In this document: positions 50,995 through 59,439 of the stretch, piece after piece
Numbering within the stretch: the stretch's first letter is position 1
Layout of the letters: each line of letters starts with the position of its first letter
From: Victivallaceae bacterium
GTDB taxonomy: Bacteria > Verrucomicrobiota > Lentisphaeria > Victivallales > Victivallaceae
Assembly (NCBI GenBank): GCA_028709805.1
Contig: JAQUTL010000009.1
Location: 27,338 to 91,337 of the forward strand
Reading direction: 5' to 3'
Length of the DNA: 64,000 bases
Made by a program: the position numbers and the translations under genes
The notes under the pieces: generated by a model
Database searches by the model: none
Told to the model about the DNA's origin: nothing
The model's input: the letters and a program-made list of their open reading frames with translations, nothing else

Positions 50995-51442
50995 AGCGGA
51001 TGTTCCGCAAATCTTCCGGCTGCTGGCCTTTTACGCGGTAAAGCAGATTGTGCTGCCGCGGACCGAGGCCGACATCCGCTACTATCTCGGCAACTTCACG
51101 GTATGCGCTGATGGAAACGACATTGTCGGCTGCATGGCGGTCCGCGATTTCGGGAACCGCCTGTTTGAGGTGCGCAGTCTGGCGGTCAAGCCGGAATTTC
51201 AGGGCCGCGGCATCGGCAGGATGCTGTTGACGGCGGCGGTGGAGCGGCTCAAGGAAAACTTTGAACGGTTCAAACTCTTTGCTTTGACCTATCAGTCCGG
51301 ATTCTTCATCGCCTCCGGCTTCTCCAAGGTGGAAAAAACCATGTTCCCGGAGAAGATATGGAGCGACTGCATGCTGTGCGCCAAGCGTGAACACTGCGAT
51401 GAAGAAGCGGTGCTCTTTGAATACAATGCCGACTTATCCTGA
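50954..51442 (+). CDS. GNAT-family N-acetyltransferase, ArgA/NAGS-like
   Basis: The 162-aa protein is one GNAT domain: LTVRPASEADVPQIFRL opening, GCMAVRDF strand, LFEVRSLAVKPEFQGRGIGRMLL acetyl-CoA loop, and FALTYQSGFFIASGFSKV. The segment FPEKIWSDCMLCAKREHCDE near the end, with three Cys, is typical of short stand-alone N-acetylglutamate synthases used in arginine synthesis. That makes an ArgA-like role likely but not proven. ATG 50954 has AGGAGACGG at good distance inside accA, so it is coupled to accA. Its end overlaps the rluA-type gene by 17 nt. Confidence 0.8.
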   Translation: MTPARQLTVRPASEADVPQIFRLLAFYAVKQIVLPRTEADIRYYLGNFTVCADGNDIVGCMAVRDFGNRLFEVRSLAVKPEFQGRGIGRMLLTAAVERLKENFERFKLFALTYQSGFFIASGFSKVEKTMFPEKIWSDCMLCAKREHCDEEAVLFEYNADLS

Positions 51443-52385
51443 GCTTGAACACCGGATCGTCTGCACGAAAGTCACCGATCGCGCCGGCACCCTGCTTGAA
51501 TTTCTGGCCGGACGCTTCACCTACCACAGCAAAGATGAATGGCGCGACAGGATCATCTCCGGCGTCATCACTCTGAACGGCGGAAAGACGGCTCCCGACA
51601 CGGTGCCGGAACCCGGCGACATTATTGAATATCATGTGGGGGAGCTTGCCGAGCCTCCGGTGGACAGCCAATATTCCATCGTTTACGAGGACGACTCGCT
51701 GCTGGTGGTTGACAAGTCCGGCAATCTGCCGTGCCACCCTGCCGGACCGTTTTACCATAACACGTTATGGTTTCAGCTGATGCGGCGCTACGGCGCGATC
51801 TATCTGGTGAACCGGCTTGACCGCGAGACCTCCGGGCTGGTTCTGGCCGCAAGAACCAGTCAGGCCGCCGCGTTCTACGCAAAACAGCTCCCGCAAATGG
51901 AGAAGACCTACACCGCGCTGGTGTACGGAGACTTTGCGTCCGAACGCGACGCGGACGGCTTCATCGAATACGATCCCGAAAGCACGGTGAGAAAAAAGCG
52001 GAGATTTGTCGCGGCGCCGTCGTCGCCGTCGGCACAGACCGCAAAGACCAAACTGCGGCCGCTGGCACGAACAACGGAATTTTCACTGGTCGAGGCAATT
52101 CTTGCGACCGGGCGAACCCACCAGATCCGGGCAACGCTGTTTTCGCTCGGTTTTCCGCTGGTCGGCGACAAACTTTACGGCCCGGACGACACCATTTTTC
52201 TCCGCAACCGCACGGATGAGCTGACAACGGAAGACCGCAAAAAACTCATTCTGCCGCGTCAGGCGCTGCATGCGCGTAAGCTGACGCTGCGCAACACGGC
52301 GGGAAAGCGGCTTTCGTTCGAGTCCCCCGCGCCGGATTTTCTGGCGGAGGCCGCGGCGTTCCGCGCTGACCTGAAACGGAACTGA
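51426..52385 (+). CDS. RluA-family pseudouridine synthase
   Basis: Isomerises uridine to pseudouridine in rRNA or tRNA. The 319-aa protein has an S4-like N-terminal segment (about 10-75, WRDRIISGVITLNG), then YEDDSLLVVDKSGNLPCHPAG and the catalytic NRLDRETSGLVLAA (Asp in RLDRETSG). The C-terminal ATGRTHQIRATLFSLGFPLVGDKLYG block completes the family set. ATG 51426 lies inside the GNAT gene; a longer frame is that gene's shadow. Target site (RluC, RluD or TruC type) is not clear. It is convergent with miaB, with only 9 nt between stops. Confidence 0.88.
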   Translation: MPTYPELEHRIVCTKVTDRAGTLLEFLAGRFTYHSKDEWRDRIISGVITLNGGKTAPDTVPEPGDIIEYHVGELAEPPVDSQYSIVYEDDSLLVVDKSGNLPCHPAGPFYHNTLWFQLMRRYGAIYLVNRLDRETSGLVLAARTSQAAAFYAKQLPQMEKTYTALVYGDFASERDADGFIEYDPESTVRKKRRFVAAPSSPSAQTAKTKLRPLARTTEFSLVEAILATGRTHQIRATLFSLGFPLVGDKLYGPDDTIFLRNRTDELTTEDRKKLILPRQALHARKLTLRNTAGKRLSFESPAPDFLAEAAAFRADLKRN

Positions 52386-52394
52386 ACAACGAGC

Positions 52395-53762
52395 TTATTC
52401 GTTGTCGGGAAGATCGCTGATGTTGCCGGCAAACAGCGACATGTGGGTGGCGCGCGCAATCTCAAGCGTCACCATATCGCCCGGATTGACACCGGGAATC
52501 GGGGCGAAAAAAACGGTTTTCGCGGTGGAGGTTTTACCGCACCAGCGCTGCGGATTTCGGGCGCTCGGCCCCTCGGCCAAAACCTCGACACGCCGCCCGA
52601 TCAGCGCCAGATTGTGACGCAGACTGCGGGCCGCAAGATCGTCCAAAAGCAGCTGGTTGCGCCGCTCCTTGTCCTCCATCGCCACCGAGTCCTCATGTTT
52701 TGCCGACACGGTGCCGCGGCGCGGCGAATATTTGAAGATGAAGGCGTTGTCGAACCCGACCTCCTCCATCAGCGCGCGGGTGGCGGCAAAATCCTCTTCC
52801 GTCTCGCCGGGAAAGCCGACGATCACGTCGGTGGAAAAACAGATTCCCGGAACCGCGCGCTTCAGCCGGTTCACGATTTCCAGATAACTCACGGCGGTAT
52901 ACTGACGGTTCATCGCTTTCAGGATGCGGTCCGAACCGGACTGCACCGGCAGATGGATCGCCCGGCAAATCTTGGGTTCGGCGGCAATCGTGTCGATCAA
53001 CCGCTGTGAAAAATATGTCGGATACGGCGAAGTGAAACGGATGCGGGCGATGCCTTCCACTCCGGCCGCCCGCTCCAGAAGTTCGGCAAACGGCGACACG
53101 TCCTCCGGCGGCGGCGTCAACACCCCGTTCAGCCCGAACGCGGCGACGTTCTGCCCGAGCAGCAATATTTCCCGCACACCGCGGGCGGCAAGCTGCCCGA
53201 TCTCCGCGATCACGTCATCCGCCGGACGGCTGATCTCGCGTCCGCGGACGTAAGGCACAATGCAGTAGGAGCAGAACCGGTTGCAGCCGCGGGTGATCGC
53301 CACCGAGCCGAAAACCGGAGGCGTGTTTTCATCAAAACAGTGGGCGGACATGCCGGAAAGCACGTCGTCCGAATATCCGGTGAGCATTGCGCGGTGTACT
53401 ACACCGCGCTCCTCGACCAGCTGCGCGACCAGATCAGGCAGCTCGTGAAGCTGTCCGGTGCCAAGCACGAAATCGATATGCGGCAACTCGGTGAACAGTT
53501 CGTCGCCCATGCGCTGCGCCATACAGCCGATCACGCCGATGATGATGTCTTCATTCCGCCGCTTCAGCTTTTTCATGTGCATGATTTTACCGAGCGCCTT
53601 GCGCTCCGCCTGATCGCGGACGCTGCAGGTGTTGAAGATAAGCAGACGGGCGTCATCCTCGCGTTCGGTCCGGGTCCACCCCCGGGCGGCGAGCATGCCG
53701 GAAAGCGCTTCGGAGTCGCGCTCGTTCATCTGGCAGCCGTAGGTTTTTATGTAAAAATTCAT
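52395..53762 (-). CDS. miaB: tRNA-2-methylthio-N6-dimethylallyladenosine synthase
   Basis: Radical-SAM methylthiotransferase that modifies A37 of tRNAs reading UNN codons. The N-terminal UPF0004 domain has the three Cys for its cluster (YGCQMNERDS, FNTCSVRDQA, IGCMAQR). The radical-SAM Cys are in ITRGCNRFCSYCIVPYVRG, and a TRAM domain ends the protein. Length of 455 aa fits MiaB. ATG 53762 overlaps the proB stop (ATGA); a longer open frame over proB is rejected. A related RimO is less likely because the QMNERDSE segment is MiaB-like. Confidence 0.93.
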   Translation of the reverse strand: MNFYIKTYGCQMNERDSEALSGMLAARGWTRTEREDDARLLIFNTCSVRDQAERKALGKIMHMKKLKRRNEDIIIGVIGCMAQRMGDELFTELPHIDFVLGTGQLHELPDLVAQLVEERGVVHRAMLTGYSDDVLSGMSAHCFDENTPPVFGSVAITRGCNRFCSYCIVPYVRGREISRPADDVIAEIGQLAARGVREILLLGQNVAAFGLNGVLTPPPEDVSPFAELLERAAGVEGIARIRFTSPYPTYFSQRLIDTIAAEPKICRAIHLPVQSGSDRILKAMNRQYTAVSYLEIVNRLKRAVPGICFSTDVIVGFPGETEEDFAATRALMEEVGFDNAFIFKYSPRRGTVSAKHEDSVAMEDKERRNQLLLDDLAARSLRHNLALIGRRVEVLAEGPSARNPQRWCGKTSTAKTVFFAPIPGVNPGDMVTLEIARATHMSLFAGNISDLPDNE

Positions 53763-54874
53763 GCGCGCAAAGTCAACTTGTCGCGGTGAACGACCTCTTC
53801 CGGCGCGTTCTTGCCGATCAGCACCTCGGCGGCATTGCCGTGAAGCCCCTGTATCTCGACGCATTTCGCACTGGAAAAATTGGAAATTCCGTAGGCGACC
53901 ACCTCGCCGGAAGTGCGCACAATCTCCACCGTGTCTCCGGCCTCGAAATACCCGACCACCCGGCGGATTCCGGCGGGCAGAAGACTGGCGCCGCGCTCGC
54001 GAAGCGCCCGGGCCGCGCCGTCATCAATGATCAGCCGCCCCATGACCTTGCTGAAGTCGCGTATCCAGAGTTTGAGACCGCTGACCCGCACGCCGACCGG
54101 GGGCATGAACAGCGTGCCGACATCCTCGCCGCCGATGATCTTCCCCAGCACGTCCGGATCGCGCCCGTCGGCAATGACGCAGTAGTTTCCGGCGCGGGTG
54201 ACCAGTTCGGCCGCGTGCAGTTTGCTGGACATGCCGCCGATGGAAAATGTCGAATTATCGGTTCCGCCGGCGTTGCCCATGATCTCGGAAGTAAGTTCCT
54301 TCACCACGCTGATACGCCGGCCGAGTTTGCCGTCCTCGTTGCGCTTGCGCAGACCGCTTTCGGTGGTGAGAATAATGGTCAGCTCGCTTTTGGTCATGGC
54401 GGCGAGCATGCCGGAAAGAATGTCGTTGTCACTGAATTTTAGCTCGTCGACCGACACCGAGTCATTCTCGTTCACAATCGGCAGAATGCCGCGGTTCCAC
54501 AAACTGTCAATACAGTTCTTGACGTTGAGATAACGCTCCCGATGGTGCAAATCGGCGCGGGTGAGCAGCAGCTGGGCGGCGAAAAATCCCTCTTTCTCGC
54601 AAACCTCATTGTAAAACTCCATCAGCCGCCCCTGCCCCAGCGCCGCCAGCATCTGAATGTCGGCCAGTTTGCGCGGCCGCTCGGAAAGCCCCAGCATCTT
54701 GATCCCCGTCCCCACCGCGCCCGACGAAACCAGCAGCACCCGGTATCCGGCGTTGCGGAGCTTCACAATTCCCTTTATCAACACCGGAATAAGCTCCGGA
54801 TCGGTCAGCAGCCGGGTTCCGGCTTTGACCACAATCTGCCGGCATTCCGCCAGCATTTTTTCCCGTTCATTCAT
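53759..54874 (-). CDS. proB: Glutamate 5-kinase
   Basis: First step of proline synthesis. The amino-acid-kinase domain has VVKAGTRLLTD near the start, LVSSGAVGTGIKMLG, QMLAALGQGRLMEFYNEVC and PIVNENDSVSVDELKFSDND, then FSIGGMSSKLHAAELVTRAG. A C-terminal PUA domain (about 275-371) is present, as in the long bacterial form. Length is 371 aa. ATG 54874 has AGGAATTG upstream at rather long distance; an ATG at 54856 is an alternative. proA is not adjacent. It is the first gene of a two-gene unit with miaB. Confidence 0.95.
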   Translation of the reverse strand: MNEREKMLAECRQIVVKAGTRLLTDPELIPVLIKGIVKLRNAGYRVLLVSSGAVGTGIKMLGLSERPRKLADIQMLAALGQGRLMEFYNEVCEKEGFFAAQLLLTRADLHHRERYLNVKNCIDSLWNRGILPIVNENDSVSVDELKFSDNDILSGMLAAMTKSELTIILTTESGLRKRNEDGKLGRRISVVKELTSEIMGNAGGTDNSTFSIGGMSSKLHAAELVTRAGNYCVIADGRDPDVLGKIIGGEDVGTLFMPPVGVRVSGLKLWIRDFSKVMGRLIIDDGAARALRERGASLLPAGIRRVVGYFEAGDTVEIVRTSGEVVAYGISNFSSAKCVEIQGLHGNAAEVLIGKNAPEEVVHRDKLTLRA

Positions 54875-54905
54875 ATTTTGACAATTCCTGAAGTGTGTTT
54901 TTATT

Positions 54906-54934
54906 AATATAGGCCTCCGCAACGCGTTTGGCAA
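54906..54934 (-). promoter_or_regulatory. Promoter for proB-miaB
   Basis: Minus-strand TTGCCA (54934-54929), 17-bp spacer, TATATT (54911-54906), about 32 nt from the ATG. Confidence 0.6.
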
Positions 54935-54965
54935 ATTTAAACCGCACTTTTCCGACCGTCCCGGG

Positions 54966-54994
54966 TTGAAAAGCGAAAGATGAAGTGTTATTAT
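54966..54994 (+). promoter_or_regulatory. Promoter for the zinc-ribbon kinase gene
   Basis: TTGAAA (54966-54971), 17-bp spacer, TATTAT (54989-54994). It diverges from the proB promoter; only about 30 bp lie between the two -35 boxes. Confidence 0.6.
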
Positions 54995-55015
54995 TACAAG
55001 CGGAGAATATGCAAA

Positions 55016-55948
55016 ATGATCGTTACCTGTCCAAAATGCAAAACCGGCATCGACTCCGTGGCTGTTCCGGAGTTTGAAGGCGTCTGTCCCGGATGCGGAA
55101 AACATCTGGCCGGCGACTTCACCGGCGGCTGCATCGACGATTTTCAGATGCTCGCCGAAATCGGCCGCGGCAACAACGGCGTGGTGTTCCTCGCCAGACA
55201 GATCGGCCTCGGCCGCGAAGTGGCGCTGAAAATCATGATGGAGGAAAACCTCGCCGATCCGCAGGGCGTTCCGATGTTTTTCAAAGAGGCCCGGGCGGTG
55301 GCAAAACTGAACCACCCGAACATCGTTCAGGCGGTGGCCGCCGGACGCATGGAGAGCGGGAATTTCTACTTCGCCATGGAATTGATCGAAGGACCGTCGG
55401 TGGAAAACCTGATCGACCGCGAGGGCGCGCTGCCCTACGCCGAAACACTGCGAATCGCCGCCGCCATCGCGCAGGCCATGGCCTACGCCTGGGCGCGCAA
55501 GGGGTTGATTCACGGCGACATCAAGCCGGCAAACATCATACTACAACATTCACGCACGCCCAAACTGGCGGATCTCGGACTGGCCCGCTTCCACAAAGTC
55601 GAACCGTGTGAACTCATGGCCACGCCGCTTTACGCGCCTCCGGAAGTGATTCGGGGCGACTTCGCCGCCATGGGCCCGTTATCCGACATCTACAGCTTCG
55701 GCGCCACACTGTACGAGATGTTCTCCGGCGATCCGCCGTTCCCCGGCACCGACATTGATCTGGTGCTGAAAATGCAGCTTGAGCAGTCTCCGCTGCCGTT
55801 GACCGAGAAAATGGGTTTGTTCAGCCCGCAGGTCGCTTCTTTCGTGGACGCGATGCTGGCCAAAGACCCGACGCACCGGCCGGACAGCTGGGACGTGGTG
55901 GCCGACTTCTTCGCCGACGCGCTGGAAGCCCACAACAACAGTAACTGA
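55016..55948 (+). CDS. Cytoplasmic Ser/Thr protein kinase with N-terminal zinc ribbon
   Basis: The 310-aa protein starts with a zinc ribbon (CPKC and CPGC within the first 25 residues) followed by a kinase domain to the end. It has a glycine loop [20 protein letters not shown] with the ATP-site Lys, and a catalytic loop [10 protein letters not shown] with Gly in place of the usual Arg of HRD. The DFG position reads DLG, and [11 protein letters not shown] is the APE region. HGD kinases often need no activation-loop phosphorylation; that is general knowledge, not shown here. There is no transmembrane helix. ATG 55016 follows CGGAG. It precedes the pseudopilin by 47 nt; whether they share a transcript is unclear. 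Confidence 0.88.
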   Translation: MIVTCPKCKTGIDSVAVPEFEGVCPGCGKHLAGDFTGGCIDDFQMLAEIGRGNNGVVFLARQIGLGREVALKIMMEENLADPQGVPMFFKEARAVAKLNHPNIVQAVAAGRMESGNFYFAMELIEGPSVENLIDREGALPYAETLRIAAAIAQAMAYAWARKGLIHGDIKPANIILQHSRTPKLADLGLARFHKVEPCELMATPLYAPPEVIRGDFAAMGPLSDIYSFGATLYEMFSGDPPFPGTDIDLVLKMQLEQSPLPLTEKMGLFSPQVASFVDAMLAKDPTHRPDSWDVVADFFADALEAHNNSN

Positions 55949-55995
55949 CCGGCAATCCGTTTACACCATGGATTCAAGAAAGGAATATCGCCCCG

Positions 55996-56784
55996 ATGAA
56001 AAGCCGCTTTACATTGATCGAACTTCTGGTTGTAATCGCAATTATCGCGATACTTGCCGCAATGCTGCTTCCGAGTCTGGCGCGCGCCAGGGAAATGGCG
56101 AACCGGGCGGCCTGCAGCGGCAACATCCGGCAAAACGTTCAGGGATTTCAAATTTATGCGGCCAGCGGCAACGGCTGGATAAATCCGTTCGGTAAAAACG
56201 GCTGGCAGTGGTATCGGGTCGGCGACATGCCGTCGATTCTCGGATTGACCGGCCCGGAGGAGGAATATATTAAACCGAACAACCGCAAGGTCACGCTGTG
56301 TCCCAGCAACGTGGAGACCAACCGCTACGCGCAGGGCGGCTGTTATGGTGCAGTGTATTTTTCCGATGCCGAACTGGCGTCGAACGACTACGGCTACGCG
56401 GAGGAAACTTTTGAGAAACGCGGCGTCCGGGACAACGACACCGCGGCGTGGGGCATTCCGTGCTATGTGAATCTCGGCTCCTGCACCAAGGCATCGACCT
56501 ACCTGCTGCTGCTCGACTGCGTCCTCGGCCCCGGCTATATCGACGGCGACGAAACCGGCTGGGTCACCGGCAACCAGTACAGCCGGTTCGACCGCATTTC
56601 CGCCATGACCGGCGGCTTGATCGATATGCACAACGGCATCGGAAACATCGGCTACGGCGACGGCCACGTCGGAGACTCAACCGACCGCAACGCGCTGTAC
56701 ACCTCCTCCCATTTGCGCTACATGCTGACCAACAAAGGAACCACGGTAATCGACCTTTCCGACAACAGCATCACCGATTATTGA
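55996..56784 (+). CDS. Prepilin-like protein with H-x9-DG motif
   Basis: The 262-aa protein starts with a type IV prepilin/pseudopilin signal: short basic leader, [20 protein letters not shown], with cleavage expected before Phe5 and the conserved Glu at +5. The mature part is a globular domain ending in [16 protein letters not shown], the H-x9-DG signature typical of large paralogous families in Planctomycetota and Lentisphaerota. Such proteins are thought to be secreted or surface-assembled through a type II-like system; roles are largely unknown. Several Cys could form disulfides. ATG 55996 follows AAAGGAA. No secretion genes lie nearby. Confidence 0.92.
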   Translation: MKSRFTLIELLVVIAIIAILAAMLLPSLARAREMANRAACSGNIRQNVQGFQIYAASGNGWINPFGKNGWQWYRVGDMPSILGLTGPEEEYIKPNNRKVTLCPSNVETNRYAQGGCYGAVYFSDAELASNDYGYAEETFEKRGVRDNDTAAWGIPCYVNLGSCTKASTYLLLLDCVLGPGYIDGDETGWVTGNQYSRFDRISAMTGGLIDMHNGIGNIGYGDGHVGDSTDRNALYTSSHLRYMLTNKGTTVIDLSDNSITDY

Positions 56785-56869
56785 CGCCGCGCATATTTGC
56801 CGCCGCCGGGCGGCGCACATTGCAGTGCCAAACGACCGCGCGGGTTGCCGGTTATATCGTCTGCTCCGC

Positions 56870-56897
56870 TTGACAAAGGCCCAAAAAGAACTAATGT
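56870..56897 (+). promoter_or_regulatory. Candidate promoter for the AlgX/AlgI-type cluster
   Basis: TTGACA (56870-56875) with TAATGT at 16 bp (56892-56897). A start near 56905 supports the ATG at 56967 over an ATG at 56901. Confidence 0.5.
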
Positions 56898-56966
56898 AAT
56901 ATGATCTTTAACTTTTTCCAACCTGAAGGATTCCATAAGAATGAATACGGGAAAACGGGGGGAGCA

Positions 56967-59429
56967 ATGCTGAGAGCCCTGTTTGCGATATTTGCGGTTC
57001 TGTCGGCGGTGCTCTGCGGCAACGCCGCGACTACAACTCCACCCGCCCCGCCGGAACGCGCAGAAGTTGCGGCGGCAAGCGACTTCACCCGGCTGACAAA
57101 AGAAAAGCCTTATCGGTCCGCATTGCCGCATCTGCGGGAAATCGGCATTGATTGCGAAAAAATCCAGTCGCCGGCGGACTGGCTCATCGAGTGGGCCTCA
57201 ATTCCGGCGGACTGCGTCACCGGCGAACGCAACGGTCACTTTTTCGCCTCGACCGGGCAAACGGTGACAATGTATGGTCCATTTGTCACGCCGGAAAGCC
57301 GGGAATATCTGCTGGAGTTGACCGTGAGCGTGCCGGAAAAATCCGATGCACCGGAATCCAGGGTAAGCGTCGGCGTTTACCGATACGGCCTTTACTCGCC
57401 GGGCGCCTTGCGGGAACAGCAAACGGAAAATGTGGCAAAAGGAGAACGGAAAACGGTGTCGACCGTTGTCCGGTTCAGGGACGACCTGCCGGGGTTCCGC
57501 CCCATGATCCGGATTTCCGGCGATATTACCCTTGAAAGCCTGACCGTTACAAGACTTAACGACGATCTGTCGCATGACGGGCTGACGATTGTTGAAGGAA
57601 CCCTGGAGGAATGCTCCGCGATTCCCGATCCGGCAAAGTCCGACTACCCGGATTGCCGGTTTGTCTGCCGCTTTGTCGGTAATTCAATCATACGCGGAGA
57701 GCCGTGTCCGAAAGAGTTTTCAGCGATACTCGAGGCGTTTTCCGGCTATAAGCTCATGGGAACCAAAGGACTTAAAGCCGGCGACAAGGTGAGGTGCCTC
57801 GTTGTTCCGTTCACCCGGCTCTCCGACGAACAAAAAACAACCCAGCAGGCCGACGATCTGAATCTGTTCACACTGGAGAGCTACTACGTTGCCGGGGTGT
57901 CGAAAATCGGCAACTTTGCGGACGCCATTCCGGCCGCTCCCGCGTCGGGAATATTTTTCCTCGGCGGCGGAGACAAGTATGTTTCGATCTTCGACCGGCA
58001 AATAAATCCTCCGGTGCCGGCTGAACTGCGAAGATTGCAGACTGCTGCAATCGCGGACGACCTTGCGGAGATGAAACGCCTGCTCGCTCAATACGACGAA
58101 GCCGACAAAGCGGAACTCAACCGCGAATTCACGCAAAAGTGGCGGGACGAACAAACTAAAGACGCCGACGGCTTCAACCGCGTCAACGGCATCGTATGGC
58201 GAAACGTGGATAACTCGTTCTGGTGTCTTCCCCGCAGCCATATGCTGATTCCGGCCTCCGTCACGCTTCCAGCCGACAAAATGGCGGCCGTCACCGCGCT
58301 GCGGGATGTTCTGGAAGCAAACGGCTGTCAGCTCATTGTGGCCATAATTCCGGATAGCTATTCCATCTCGGCCCGCGTCATCAACAAGGATTTCCGGGAC
58401 ATCCCGGACTTCCAGTCAGCGGAACTGGTGAAACAGCTTTCGGAGAACGGCGTGGAGGCTGTTTATATCGCCGATGAACTGATCCGGAATTACAACCGCT
58501 TCCCGTGGCCGTTTTTCTTCCCGGACAACCGCCATCCGTCCGACACCGCGCAGGACGTGCTGACCGATATGATCGCGCGCCGGCTGTCCCGCTACGGTTT
58601 TCCTGAAAATCTTGACTCGAATTTGTTCTCCATCATTCAGGCTCCTCATGTGTACGGCGATGCCGCCGAGTACCGTTATCCGGTCAACTGCGATATCGGA
58701 GAAAACCGGCCGGATGCCGCCTATAAATGCCGCAAGGTGCTGTATGACGGAAAAGAAATCAATCCGGATCCGGAATCGCCGGTGCTGGTCTTCGGAAATT
58801 CCTTTATCCAGACACCGATGTCATTCCCGGATTCGTTTCCGACTCTGCTTGCTTCAAAGCTGAACATGGGCATTATGTCTTACCGCAGCGGCGGTCATGG
58901 ACCGATGACAACAGGAATACAGCAACTGTTTTCGGACGCCGAACACATACTTGCCGGAAAACAAGTAATGGTGCTGGTGCAAGGAACGCACCATCTTCTC
59001 GCCGCCATACGCTTCAACAACATCCGGGAAATGGATCGGAGTGCCATGCTGCTCTCCGGGAAGGGGTCAGTAGCGGTATATGAGGTAAAAAGCAATACGC
59101 CGCCGGGTTCGACGGCGTTCAACTGGCTGAACAACCAGAATCTGTTCGCCATTTCCAGCACAGGAAAAGATATTGTCGCCGATGTCGACGAACCGGGCTG
59201 GGATCCGACCCGTGATGCCGTCGCCGTGATTCCGACCTGTCTGGCCGCCGGTTCGCCGGCGAATTTCATTCTCAACGGCGCCGCTGCCGAGATACCGCAG
59301 TGCTATGAAAAATTCAGCCATATCCCAGTAATCTGTAAAATCCCGGCCGGGACATCCCGGCTCAGGATCGAAGTCGCCGGAAAACCCGGAACCGTGCTGT
59401 CCATCCCAAACATAACAATTTATCAGTGA
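56967..59429 (+). CDS. Large exported AlgX/AlgJ-like SGNH-type protein
   Basis: The 820-aa protein has a signal peptide (about residues 1-20) and a beta-rich N-terminal half (about 60-390) without recognised family. An SGNH/AlgX-like domain (about 400-720) follows, with LIVAIIPDSYS, FPDNRHPSDTAQDVL (His/Asp block) and VLVFGNSFIQTP, where GNSF stands for the usual GDSF. A C-terminal beta region follows (about 750-820). In alginate synthesis such proteins transfer or remove acetyl groups on periplasmic polysaccharide. ATG 56967 has GGGGGAG directly upstream. It is followed after 10 nt by the AlgI-like gene, so one acetylation cluster is likely. Substrate unknown. Confidence 0.75.
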   Translation: MLRALFAIFAVLSAVLCGNAATTTPPAPPERAEVAAASDFTRLTKEKPYRSALPHLREIGIDCEKIQSPADWLIEWASIPADCVTGERNGHFFASTGQTVTMYGPFVTPESREYLLELTVSVPEKSDAPESRVSVGVYRYGLYSPGALREQQTENVAKGERKTVSTVVRFRDDLPGFRPMIRISGDITLESLTVTRLNDDLSHDGLTIVEGTLEECSAIPDPAKSDYPDCRFVCRFVGNSIIRGEPCPKEFSAILEAFSGYKLMGTKGLKAGDKVRCLVVPFTRLSDEQKTTQQADDLNLFTLESYYVAGVSKIGNFADAIPAAPASGIFFLGGGDKYVSIFDRQINPPVPAELRRLQTAAIADDLAEMKRLLAQYDEADKAELNREFTQKWRDEQTKDADGFNRVNGIVWRNVDNSFWCLPRSHMLIPASVTLPADKMAAVTALRDVLEANGCQLIVAIIPDSYSISARVINKDFRDIPDFQSAELVKQLSENGVEAVYIADELIRNYNRFPWPFFFPDNRHPSDTAQDVLTDMIARRLSRYGFPENLDSNLFSIIQAPHVYGDAAEYRYPVNCDIGENRPDAAYKCRKVLYDGKEINPDPESPVLVFGNSFIQTPMSFPDSFPTLLASKLNMGIMSYRSGGHGPMTTGIQQLFSDAEHILAGKQVMVLVQGTHHLLAAIRFNNIREMDRSAMLLSGKGSVAVYEVKSNTPPGSTAFNWLNNQNLFAISSTGKDIVADVDEPGWDPTRDAVAVIPTCLAAGSPANFILNGAAAEIPQCYEKFSHIPVICKIPAGTSRLRIEVAGKPGTVLSIPNITIYQ

Positions 59430-59439
59430 GAGATTGCCG

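Noticed and set aside
52386..52405. Hairpin between the RluA-type gene and miaB as a terminator
   Set aside because: Only a 7-bp stem covering the miaB stop, with no T-run on either side.
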